Origin: HyVt-477 sp965224605
Lineage (GTDB): Bacteria; Pseudomonadota; Gammaproteobacteria; Thiotrichales; Thiotrichaceae
Assembly (NCBI GenBank): GCA_965224605.1
Contig: CBDCZP010000012.1
Span: 124,001 to 188,000, forward strand
DNA: 64,000 bases
Direction: 5' to 3'
Shown here: piece after piece, positions 8,260-17,373 of the stretch
Layout of the letters: every line of letters starts with the position of its first letter
How positions within the stretch are numbered: position 1 is the first letter of the stretch
Position numbers and translations under genes: made by a program
Notes under the pieces: model-generated
What the model was told of the DNA's origin: nothing
What the model saw: only the letters and a program-made list of their open reading frames with translations
Databases searched by the model: none

Positions 8260-10010
8260 CCTGCTTGAACCTTGTCTTTTAAACCACTGATACGTTCTAC
8301 TTGATGACTCAATGCATAATCAAATACAGCTTGACTAGAAAAGACCTGTACGGTTTCTTTTGCTCTGGTCACTGCTGTATAAATCAATTCTTTACCAAGC
8401 ACTGGATTCGGGTTTTCTGGGAGAATCATCAGGATATGATTAAACTCTGAACCTTGACTCTTGTGGATAGTGAGTGCATAAGCCGTTTCGTGTTGAGGTA
8501 ATCGTGCGGGTAGTATTTTTTTAATGCGTCCATCGGCAAGTTGAAAATATACATAGAGATCAGTTTTATCTGTTCCTTTCTCATTATCTGCCTGCTTGTT
8601 CACATCATATAGGCAAATGCCAATATCTCCGTTAAATAACTCCGTGCCCGGATCGTTACGAGTAATAATGACCGGTTTGCCGCTATACCAAGGTTGTAAA
8701 GTATTAACTCCCTGTTGATGCAAGCTACGCTCAATGAGGCTATTAATGCCTTCGACACCTAGCTTACCTTTGCGATTGGAGCACAAGATTTGAAAATGCT
8801 TGTAAGCTTTAAATATGTTTTCTAAGGTGCTATTTTCATAGGTACTTTGGCTCGTATTTTTATCGGCAATGTGATTGATGCTATAAAAGTAGCTCTGCAT
8901 ATTTTTGAGAATATGAGGTAAAAGAGCGTTAGTAGCTAAAGAGGTTGAGGGGTGCTGTTCTGAAGTCAGTAGCTTCCACGCTAACTCTTGGTCTTGCTGA
9001 TTAATCGCTAATGCCAGTTTTTTTATTTCACCCTTAAAGCGCCATGATTTCTTTAACTCTGAGGTATGTCCAACTAAACCTTGAGAAAGATCGCCCAGAA
9101 TTGCACCTGATTCTACCGAGGCCAATTGGTCTTTGTCACCTAGCAGAATGAGCCTGGCATCGGGTTTAAGTGCATCGACGAGTTTGCTCATTAATGCCAA
9201 ATCCACCATAGATGCTTCATCAATCACTACTAAATCATGCACTAGTGGATTTTCTGCATGATGTTTAAAGTAAGGTGAGGATGGTTTTGAGCCTAGCAAG
9301 CGGTGAATAGTGCTTACCGAATCAGTGATCGACTCTTTAATCTCATCACTACACGTTAGAGCTGTTTTCCCTTCTCCCAAACTTTCTTGCAAACGCATAG
9401 CGGCTTTTCCTGTGGGTGCTGCTAATGCAATCATAAGTGGTTTAGAGTTTGGCCCTGCTGTTAGTTGGATTTCTTGCAGTAAGGCAAGTATTTTTAGCAC
9501 GGTGGTTGTTTTACCGGTACCCGGCCCGCCGGTAATAATGCTAAATGATTGTTGTGCTACCTTTTTCGCAGCCTCGCGTTGCCAATCTACTTCGTTATCA
9601 GCAACCTCTTGATTAGGAAAATACTTATCGAGGAATGTATCGATATCACCTATGTTATCAATGGCTAAAGGCCTATTATTAACCTTATATCTAAGTTGTT
9701 GTGCGAGTCGTGTTTCATAGTGCCAATAGCGTTGCAAATAGAGTCGGGATTGTTCCAGAACCAAGGGAGCATTTTGTTCTTGAGAAACCAAACCGGAGTC
9801 GATTAAAACCTGCTGACCTGCCGCTGAAACTGCTATACAACTATGCCCTTTTGCTAATGATGCAGATAATTCTTTAACGATAGTGTTGATCGTTTCTTTT
9901 TGTTTCTTTTTTTCCGCTTCATTCACAGTTTTGTCAAAAGCACACCGTTCTGATAGGAATGTTGCTATTGCGTAATCCAGTCGTGAATAATTAGTATCAT
10001 TAGCATTCAT
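8256..10010 (-). CDS. recD: Exodeoxyribonuclease V alpha subunit RecD
   Basis: A 584-residue SF1 5'-3' helicase subunit of RecBCD. Walker A is GGPGTGKTTT near residue 161, Walker B is VIDEASMVDL near 265, and the C-terminal SF1 motif is ALTIHKSQGSEF near 518, followed by VTRAKETVQVF. It overlaps recB by 4 bp upstream and truD by 4 bp downstream, so the three genes should be made together. RecD is the fast motor on the 5'-ended strand and controls Chi recognition. Confidence 0.95.
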   Translation of the reverse strand: MNANDTNYSRLDYAIATFLSERCAFDKTVNEAEKKKQKETINTIVKELSASLAKGHSCIAVSAAGQQVLIDSGLVSQEQNAPLVLEQSRLYLQRYWHYETRLAQQLRYKVNNRPLAIDNIGDIDTFLDKYFPNQEVADNEVDWQREAAKKVAQQSFSIITGGPGTGKTTTVLKILALLQEIQLTAGPNSKPLMIALAAPTGKAAMRLQESLGEGKTALTCSDEIKESITDSVSTIHRLLGSKPSSPYFKHHAENPLVHDLVVIDEASMVDLALMSKLVDALKPDARLILLGDKDQLASVESGAILGDLSQGLVGHTSELKKSWRFKGEIKKLALAINQQDQELAWKLLTSEQHPSTSLATNALLPHILKNMQSYFYSINHIADKNTSQSTYENSTLENIFKAYKHFQILCSNRKGKLGVEGINSLIERSLHQQGVNTLQPWYSGKPVIITRNDPGTELFNGDIGICLYDVNKQADNEKGTDKTDLYVYFQLADGRIKKILPARLPQHETAYALTIHKSQGSEFNHILMILPENPNPVLGKELIYTAVTRAKETVQVFSSQAVFDYALSHQVERISGLKDKVQAG

Positions 10011-13000
10011 GAACTAAATACCTCTGACAAGGCTTCGATGGTTTGCAGATCAGGTTGATCCTGAAATACACCACTCATAGGTTCATCCGGCTGCATACCT
10101 CGCACAAATAAATAACGCACCCCTCCAAAATGCTTTTCAAAAGAATAGTCTTCTAGGGTCTGTTGCAAATAACGATGCAATACCAACGAATAAATCCAGT
10201 ATTGCAAGCCATAGTTATGCTCGCGCATGGACTCCGTCATGCTGGTAGTACTGTAATCCGAGAGTGAGTTTGTTTTATAATCCATTACATAATACTGTCC
10301 CTGATATTCACAAATCAGGTCAATAAAGCCTGTTAACTGTCCGTGCATTTGCTGCGCTGATAAGGGCAGATAACTAGCTGAATGAGCCAAGATAGTATTG
10401 ATCTTAAGCGTATCCAACTGTTTAACTGCAAAATAGAAAGGCATTTCTTTGAGACATTGTGATTCTTGTAAATTCATCAGGGTGAAATTATTATCATGAG
10501 CGGATAAAGCGGTGGCTACCGTATTCATCAGCAATCTATCTAATACATCTGTGTTTTCGATATCAACCGCAAAACGCTTAATCATTTCGGTACGCTTGTT
10601 CGTATAATCAGTATTATTTTTTTGCTCTGTGAATTGTTTTGTAAGTAGCCCGGACAATATCGTAAACGAGGTATGTTCGAGCAGCTCATGCACCAGATTG
10701 CCCGTATGAGCACCTTTAGGAAGTGTTTGTATTGAATCCAAATCCATAGCGGTGTTAATAGAGCCGTCAGCCGCTCCGTCAGGGTTACCTTTTTCAAACA
10801 TTCTTTCTTGTTCTTGAGATTTGTCTAAAGGGATTTCAGGAATATCACTGTCGTGCACACTGTAATAGGCCAAAGCACTGTAGCTACTCATCATCCAATC
10901 TGTTTTAATTTTTCGCTGTAATTGTCTATTAGTTAGCAATATTCCAGTTTGTGACTGGGTATACATTCCCTCTATTTCAGGATTCACCGCTAACAACTGA
11001 TAATCAACCCCCTGTTGTTTGCTAACTAACGTAGCCATACGATCAGTCCAGCTTTCACCCTTTTGTTGTTTATATAAATAAGCCAGCGCAGAATGATTCT
11101 CCTCCTTGAGTGTACGTTGATCAGCCCAAGCCACGTAACACCGGTATTTGGCTCTAGTAATGGCGACATAGAGCAAGCGCATCTCTTCCGCCTGATCTTC
11201 TTGTTGGGAAAGTTCACGATGCAGTTGAAGTTGTTCACTGCCCAGATCACTAATCTGTCTTCCGTTTTTATGAAGAGCAACTACCTTTGAGTGATTAGTC
11301 ACTCTTTTAGACCACAGGTCTGGACAAAACACGATGGGGTATTCAAGACCTTTTGAACTGTGAATCGTGACAATATTAATGGCGTTCTCATCACTTTCCA
11401 AACGCAGCTCTTGGCCGTCCTGAATGACTCTTTCTTGAATGGCATCTTCGAGCCACTCCAGAGTTTTTATCATGCTCAGTCGTTTTGAGACGGCAACTTC
11501 TTGTAACAACTCAAGAATATGATTGATATTGGCTAAGCTACGTTCAACGGATTTAACAGTAGCAAGATGTTGCACCACATCTTCTTCTTCCATGAGTTGT
11601 TGCATCATGGTAAGTAAGCCTTTATGTTCCCACAGTTCGTGGTACTGATGAAAACGGATCAACCAATCGTCAATTTGCTGTGGCTGTTCTAGCAGATCAT
11701 AAAGATCGTTTCCACTTAATCCAAACCATGGTTGGCATAGCGCATAACGCACTAGTTGTTGGTTACCGGGGCGAGAAATAGCATGTAGTAAATGATAAAT
11801 TTCTATGGCTTGTTGACTCGCAAACACGGACGTTTTGCTATTAAGCACGGAGGGTACACCATATTGCACTAATGCTTGTTGGTAAGCGGCAGCCTCAGGA
11901 TTGCTTCTAACTAAAATAGCAATATCACTGGGGCATAATGCGCTACCCTCAAGTATTGTATTAGCCTGTTTGTTTACCTCTAACAGAGATAATATTTCCT
12001 TAACGACATGTGTCCGTATTTGATCCTTCGGTTTTCCTTTGCCAGTAACCCAGTAGCCGTCTTTTTGCTCAGGATTTTTATCTAGTTCCCACAACACAAG
12101 CTTTTCTAATGAATTATCGTCTTCAGTGAATACAGTCTCTTGCAGCGCAGCATCGACAGGGTGATAAGCAATTTGCTCAATCAAAAAAGGCTTATCAATA
12201 GCAAATAACGTATTGACGGCTTGCACCAATGGCTGTTGCGAACGCCAGTTTAGAGCGAGACTATAGTGCCTATGAGCTTGTTGGTGGGCAGCCAGATAGG
12301 AATAAATATCAGCACCACGAAATTTGTAAATGGCTTGTTTGGGGTCACCAATTAAATAAAGATAGTTGGTTTGTTTTTGTTGTGACTGTTGAGAATTTTG
12401 AGACCCTTTAGAGTTGGATTCAACTAATGATGAAAATATAGACCATTGAGCGTCATCAGTATCTTGAAATTCATCTATTAAGGCGACAGGAAACTTTTCT
12501 CGCAGAAGTTGTTTTAGATATGGGGTATTAAACTTGCTTGTGGTTTTTTCATTAGTGCTTTCTTCATTAGTGTTAGGTGCAATATCTTCTCTTTGCAAAG
12601 CTTCCGACAAACGCTTGATCATGCCATCAAATGAAAGTTGATTACTTTGGGTTAGACGATTTTCCAACTCAATGTGTAGATATCTATGCAGCCCTTGCTG
12701 GAAGGCGATTTTCATTGTTGATAGATGTTGCTCTAACACGTCAATATGTTGGGGATTAATTTCAAACTCGTTTAGGAAATCAGTTTTTCTTTGTTCACCG
12801 GTTAGTGTTTTTGTTTTACGAAATTTGACACCATTTAGAGCAACACTGCTTACTTGTTGAGTACTGAGTGATAATATCTCATCCAAAGGGAATAGGGTGT
12901 TTGAGTTTTGTTTTGATTCAATCCAGTTCTGGAGCACTTCTTTGATATCATGAAAACGGGTAACAAAAGCAGGTTTAAATTTATCAGCTTGTTCTGCTAT

Positions 13001-13705
13001 GGCTGTATTGATTGATGCTAACACGGTTGCAACCGGCAACTTAAGGTCAGTTATAGTTCTTTCTGCCGCATCCAAACACGTATCCAGTGTTTCAGTTTCA
13101 GGAATCAAGTCACTCCCTTCACGAATACCTTCAATACTGTTTAATAATGAATAAGGTGTTGTGGCACACTTTCTTAATAGAATAACTTGTGGGATTGATC
13201 GACCGTAGGTTTGTAACCGCCAGTAGTCTTCGGCTATTTGTTGTTTGATTTGTGAAGTGCTTTGTAACAGCTCTGATCCAAATACCTGCCCCGTTTCTAG
13301 CGCATACTGGCTAAGTATGCGCTGACAAAAGCCATGAATAGTGAAAATATTTGCGTTATCAATATCAGCCAGTGCGGTTGCTAGGCAGTCTCGTGCCTGT
13401 TGTTCTGGCAAGTCTGCGACCCAATCATTAAATAGGCTGTCAGTTGTTGGTTTTCCTGAAAAGACGGATTTGACTTCAAGCAATCGAGAACGAATGCGGT
13501 CACGCAATTCCTGAGCCGCTGCATTGGTAAACGTTACGACTAATAGCTGATCTATGCTATAGCCGTTCTGCAAGATAAAACGCAATACCAGCATAACAAT
13601 AGAAAACGTCTTACCCGTTCCCGCACTCGCTTCGATCAGGTTAATACCTTGCTCTAATGCTGAGTCATACGGATCAAACTTAATGAAATGGATGGGTTTA
13701 GTCAC
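10007..13705 (-). CDS. recB: Exodeoxyribonuclease V beta subunit RecB
   Basis: A 1232-residue UvrD-type helicase with a C-terminal nuclease. Walker A is EASAGTGKTFS near residue 28; ALIDEFQDTD near 410 is Walker B; IVTIHSSKGLEYP near 790 and YVAITRAKYRCYV near 850 are further helicase motifs. The nuclease domain shows GFIDLICEYQ and MDYKTNS near residue 1135-1155, holding the metal-binding D and the catalytic D-x-K. The usual upstream partner recC is not in the 280 bp before it; an RpfF-like gene is there instead, so recC must lie elsewhere if present. Confidence 0.95.
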   Translation of the reverse strand: MTKPIHFIKFDPYDSALEQGINLIEASAGTGKTFSIVMLVLRFILQNGYSIDQLLVVTFTNAAAQELRDRIRSRLLEVKSVFSGKPTTDSLFNDWVADLPEQQARDCLATALADIDNANIFTIHGFCQRILSQYALETGQVFGSELLQSTSQIKQQIAEDYWRLQTYGRSIPQVILLRKCATTPYSLLNSIEGIREGSDLIPETETLDTCLDAAERTITDLKLPVATVLASINTAIAEQADKFKPAFVTRFHDIKEVLQNWIESKQNSNTLFPLDEILSLSTQQVSSVALNGVKFRKTKTLTGEQRKTDFLNEFEINPQHIDVLEQHLSTMKIAFQQGLHRYLHIELENRLTQSNQLSFDGMIKRLSEALQREDIAPNTNEESTNEKTTSKFNTPYLKQLLREKFPVALIDEFQDTDDAQWSIFSSLVESNSKGSQNSQQSQQKQTNYLYLIGDPKQAIYKFRGADIYSYLAAHQQAHRHYSLALNWRSQQPLVQAVNTLFAIDKPFLIEQIAYHPVDAALQETVFTEDDNSLEKLVLWELDKNPEQKDGYWVTGKGKPKDQIRTHVVKEILSLLEVNKQANTILEGSALCPSDIAILVRSNPEAAAYQQALVQYGVPSVLNSKTSVFASQQAIEIYHLLHAISRPGNQQLVRYALCQPWFGLSGNDLYDLLEQPQQIDDWLIRFHQYHELWEHKGLLTMMQQLMEEEDVVQHLATVKSVERSLANINHILELLQEVAVSKRLSMIKTLEWLEDAIQERVIQDGQELRLESDENAINIVTIHSSKGLEYPIVFCPDLWSKRVTNHSKVVALHKNGRQISDLGSEQLQLHRELSQQEDQAEEMRLLYVAITRAKYRCYVAWADQRTLKEENHSALAYLYKQQKGESWTDRMATLVSKQQGVDYQLLAVNPEIEGMYTQSQTGILLTNRQLQRKIKTDWMMSSYSALAYYSVHDSDIPEIPLDKSQEQERMFEKGNPDGAADGSINTAMDLDSIQTLPKGAHTGNLVHELLEHTSFTILSGLLTKQFTEQKNNTDYTNKRTEMIKRFAVDIENTDVLDRLLMNTVATALSAHDNNFTLMNLQESQCLKEMPFYFAVKQLDTLKINTILAHSASYLPLSAQQMHGQLTGFIDLICEYQGQYYVMDYKTNSLSDYSTTSMTESMREHNYGLQYWIYSLVLHRYLQQTLEDYSFEKHFGGVRYLFVRGMQPDEPMSGVFQDQPDLQTIEALSEVFSS

Positions 13706-13987
13706 CGGCTGTAGAATCCGCTTCCAATCCAGAATTTTTGTTCTTTATCGAGGGGTTTTCCAGAACATCTTTTTTTACAAGAGATATTTGAGAGCGTATA
13801 GAAAAAAAATTCAGTTCCAACATCTTATTAAATAGGTAGAGAACATTCATGGGACTTATTGTAACGCATGTTTGGAATTATGTTCACTGAGTTCTTAAAG
13901 CTTAGATAAGTGTAATCAAGTTAACTTTTACTACATCTCATAAAAAAAGACTAAATCAATAGATTAAGCTCGTATTTGCTGTTTCGT

Positions 13988-14860
13988 TTAGGTTTTAGCA
14001 AGTTCCGCGGACGATGAAGATGGAGCTAGTTTACGTTTTTGACGTCTAGTTAAAATATGCATCACCCGTAAATCTCGTTTTGTGAGCTTCTTTGCAGTGT
14101 CCACCCAGAGTTCAATACTGTGTTTAAGTGTGTCGTAGCTGATGTTTTGCATGCGCTGTTTAATTTTTTGCAGTGCCCAGTGTGTATTTTCATTAGACAT
14201 ACGGGCATCAATGAAGTCTTGAATAGCCTGTTTGGCATCTCCTTCTTCGGTAAGTGTATAGATCGCTCCATGTTCATTTAGCTCCTGCGCACTATATCTC
14301 TTCCCTGTAGCAAACGCTCTATCTGCTTCATTGGCACCGGTAAATCGTTCTAGCAGGGCATAGCCACCCATACCAGGGAAGAAACCGAATAAAGCTTCAG
14401 GAAAAGCAAAGACAGCTTGCTTTTCAGCAAAGATATAATTACAAGACAAGGCAGCTTCAAAGCCACCTCCTAATGCACTGCCAGTAACGTAAGCGATAGT
14501 GGTGATTTCTCTTTTACCACCACTTAGACCCCAATAAACAAGATCAATACAGCCAATGCCATATTCCAATAAACGATCCCAATCCTGAAGGGATACAAGC
14601 TCAGAAAAATAGTCCAAATCTCCACCTGAATTGAATATTTCAGGGTTTTCTGATTTCAACACTAAATATTTAACATCGCCATATATACCGGGGTAGGGTG
14701 AACCGAATTCATCCAGGGTATCAAACAAAGTTAACATTTCAAGCAGCATAGTGAGTGTGAAACACTGTCTGCTTTTTGCTTTCATGCTTACCCAGATGAC
14801 TGAGCTTCCGTCACTGTAATCAATTATTATTTCTTTGTGCTTTAACTCTGTAGAGCCCAT
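13988..14860 (-). CDS. RpfF-like DSF (cis-2 fatty acid signal) synthase, crotonase family
   Basis: A 290-residue enoyl-CoA hydratase/isomerase-family protein. Two glutamates match the catalytic pair of Xanthomonas RpfF: E135 in GGGFEAALS and E155 in FPEALFG, with the same 20-residue spacing. FNSGGDLDYFSEL, FPGMGGYALL and the C-terminal IELWVDTAKKLTKRDLRVM block are also RpfF-like rather than generic crotonase. RpfF makes diffusible signal factor from acyl-ACP. A strong AAGGATAAGGATA leader precedes the ATG. No RpfC/RpfG sensor pair is in the window; a FadD-type ligase (RpfB-like class) is 40 kb away. A fatty-acid-oxidation crotonase is the alternative. Confidence 0.75.
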   Translation of the reverse strand: MGSTELKHKEIIIDYSDGSSVIWVSMKAKSRQCFTLTMLLEMLTLFDTLDEFGSPYPGIYGDVKYLVLKSENPEIFNSGGDLDYFSELVSLQDWDRLLEYGIGCIDLVYWGLSGGKREITTIAYVTGSALGGGFEAALSCNYIFAEKQAVFAFPEALFGFFPGMGGYALLERFTGANEADRAFATGKRYSAQELNEHGAIYTLTEEGDAKQAIQDFIDARMSNENTHWALQKIKQRMQNISYDTLKHSIELWVDTAKKLTKRDLRVMHILTRRQKRKLAPSSSSAELAKT

Positions 14861-15416
14861 TATCCTTATCCTTAGATTATTTAATTTGGGGGTAAAGTTC
14901 AGGCATCAATATGAAATTTCAAATCATTAATGATCATCAGTGACCAATCAATAGTTGACGATGCCGTTGAGCTACATAGTAAGAATATTTGTCGTTGGTT
15001 TAAGTGTTATCAGGTACAAGCGCTGGTTATCCCGATAAACAAACGTCGAAATATGGCTTGGTGTGTTTAGAAACGCCTGATTCCTTGTTATGACTATTTA
15101 GCTACATTTTTACCCAAATCTTTATTTTCCTTAATATAGTATAAAATGTAATGAATGATCAATATTTGATCAACATTAATTTGCGATTAATAATAGGTCA
15201 ATTGACACATAAATGCTAATAAGGTGTTTCAATAGTGATCTTTTATGAGGATGTCGTAGGGCGCCGATTAGTATTAATTTTCCCAAAAGTATTTACATAG
15301 CAAATTAGTCACAGCATGTAGAGACAATTAATAGGTAGGTTCTTGAGCAAAGTAAGGTGCTGTTTAAGCGCCGTATTGCGAGCCTGAAGGCTCACCTCCA
15401 ATATACCAGAGGTGCT
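14861..15416. other. Gene-free intergenic region with hairpins at its end
   Basis: I see no coding sequence in this AT-rich stretch between two reverse-strand genes. At 15380-15414, just after the stop of the protease gene to the right, two small stems stand side by side: GAGCCT/AGGCTC and CACCTC/GAGGTG. They could end or protect the protease transcript, but no T-run follows, so a Rho-independent terminator is not well supported. Confidence 0.4.
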
Positions 15417-17111
15417 TTAAGTAGATTGCTTGGGATCAACTTTTTCTTCAGTGGCTGTTTTATTAGCCTCTGTATCAAGATCTTTCGACCGGGAAGAATC
15501 AATGTGATAGCGCTCTAGTATTATCTTGCTTTCTTTTTCAGAAGCAATTTTGTCGATAATGACTTTGTAACCATCTTTGTCTTCAAGAGTTATAAATTCA
15601 TCATCTGAAGAAGCCATGATTGCATAGAATGCATCAAAGTCTTCAAATGTATTACCATTGATTTTCTCAATCACCCAATCGTATAAATCATGGTAGCCCT
15701 TGTTGGTATCTGCGGCTAATACTTGTGCGACGACGACGGCTTCTTTCTTATCTTTTGTGGGCCATTCATTTAGTAATTCACCCAGTTCACCGCCCGCGCT
15801 GAAGAATGACATACCCGCATTGATATAGTTTTTGGTAACCGGGGTGAAAACAAAACCACCAAAAATGAAATAGCGTGGGAATGCATCATATTGTTCGCGT
15901 TGGACTAACCAAAAATCTTTACTAGTGGTTCGCAGGGTGATTTCTTTGGACATCGGCACCGAGTTACGAATAATATCAAGGCGCAGCTTGTCATCAATCT
16001 GGTGGTTATCAATATAGTAGCCAAATGAGGTGTATTCCTTGGGTCGGAATTCGACGGTACCATCATTGGCAATCACATGACCATCAATAGCAGTGATAAT
16101 ATCTCCAGGCTCAATAATGTTCTTTGCAGGGGAATTAAAAAGCACTTTATAAGCGAGAACTCCGGTATGCTCATCATCTAATTTGAATTTTTTCCGTGAC
16201 GCTGGATTTTCCATTTCTTGAACAATAATGCCCAGATCGGGGAAACCATCGTAGTTACCATCTTTAATATCATCAAAGAAGTGTTTTACGGTAGGCGTGG
16301 GAACCATATAGCCAATATTATCAGCACCACGAAGCCCTTGCATGACGACACCCGCGATTTTACCGTTTAAAGAAATAACCGGGCCGCCACTGTTCCCTGG
16401 ATTGATAGCCGCGTCAATTTGTACAGATAACATATATTCACTGCTATGTACGTATTGTTGATGTTCAATACGAGAGACTACACCTTTGGTGACACTCAAT
16501 GTATCGCCACCGGTAGGAAACCCATAAACAACTACTTCTTCTTGGGTTGTGGGTAACGAACCCAGTTCTAGCGGAGTAACACCTTTAAAAAACTCAGGGT
16601 CTTTAACGGTGATTAAAGCAAGATCCGCATCATGAGATACATTTTCAACGGTTGCACTATATCGTTTAGTTTGTCCATAACGCTTTACCTCAAGGAAGGT
16701 ACTGTCAGCGATAACATGAGCATTGGTAAGAATCTTATTGCCTACGATAATACTACCGGATCCGCTGAATTGTGCTGAAGAAGTATTCCATGGTTCTTGA
16801 TAGTCAGGTTGATTGGCAACCGTATAAATCTTGACAATCGATTCCTTGATAATGGCCGAAGCTGCTTTTCTTCCTGTAGCTTGCTTTTCCATTGCAGTAA
16901 TAGTCGTTATATTCTTCTTTTCTTTATTTTTCTTTTGTTTACTACCAGAACTGCTATCAGTAGTTGGTTTCACCAAGGATTCTGGTTTGGTTTTTGTCGC
17001 TGAAATGATTTCTGTTTCAGCTTGAGTAGTTGAAAGCAAAAACATCGATGAAATAGCTATTGTGACTGAGATGAAAAATGTTTTAGTCATAGGTTTTTTA
17101 TAATGATTCAT
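15417..17111 (-). CDS. HtrA/Deg-like trypsin-family protease with PDZ domain
   Basis: A 564-residue exported protein. Residues 1-31 form a signal peptide ending in TQA, followed by a Ser/Lys-rich linker to about residue 85. The chymotrypsin-like domain has the triad H132 (NAHV), D163 (DADLAL) and S241 (GNSGGP). A PDZ-like domain follows (about 285-385, with GVLAYKV and GDIITAIDGH), then a C-terminal domain of about 170 residues shared with the paralogue at 56282. HtrA proteins clip or refold damaged envelope proteins; the C-terminal extension recalls plant/bacterial Deg9-like proteins more than DegP. No neighbour suggests a substrate. Confidence 0.82.
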   Translation of the reverse strand: MNHYKKPMTKTFFISVTIAISSMFLLSTTQAETEIISATKTKPESLVKPTTDSSSGSKQKKNKEKKNITTITAMEKQATGRKAASAIIKESIVKIYTVANQPDYQEPWNTSSAQFSGSGSIIVGNKILTNAHVIADSTFLEVKRYGQTKRYSATVENVSHDADLALITVKDPEFFKGVTPLELGSLPTTQEEVVVYGFPTGGDTLSVTKGVVSRIEHQQYVHSSEYMLSVQIDAAINPGNSGGPVISLNGKIAGVVMQGLRGADNIGYMVPTPTVKHFFDDIKDGNYDGFPDLGIIVQEMENPASRKKFKLDDEHTGVLAYKVLFNSPAKNIIEPGDIITAIDGHVIANDGTVEFRPKEYTSFGYYIDNHQIDDKLRLDIIRNSVPMSKEITLRTTSKDFWLVQREQYDAFPRYFIFGGFVFTPVTKNYINAGMSFFSAGGELGELLNEWPTKDKKEAVVVAQVLAADTNKGYHDLYDWVIEKINGNTFEDFDAFYAIMASSDDEFITLEDKDGYKVIIDKIASEKESKIILERYHIDSSRSKDLDTEANKTATEEKVDPKQST

Positions 17112-17163
17112 GTTTGGACTCTGTATTGTTACGCAACTGCTCTTTAGTTACCGCAGAAAGAGT

Positions 17164-17189
17164 ACCTCCCCCCTGCTAGGTGGAGGGAG
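17164..17189. repeat. REP-like palindrome
   Basis: A short palindrome, C-rich arm then CTGCTAGGTGGAGGGAG, with the same CCACCTAGCAGG core in inverse orientation as the repeat at 1001-1031. It lies 50 bp upstream of the protease gene start in the 262-bp gap to the SNF2 gene. Confidence 0.65.
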
Positions 17190-17373
17190 TTAGTGCTTTC
17201 TGGATATTAACTAATTAATATGAGGTACCCTTAAAGTTACGTTTAGCTGCGTTTTAGCAGTTAGTTAATTATTATCCACATTATAGCCTTGTTTTTTGAA
17301 AAAACATCAATGATTTCTATATTTATTAACTCATTACCATTAGTTGAATAAATAGTTAAGGTTTCTGAATCTA

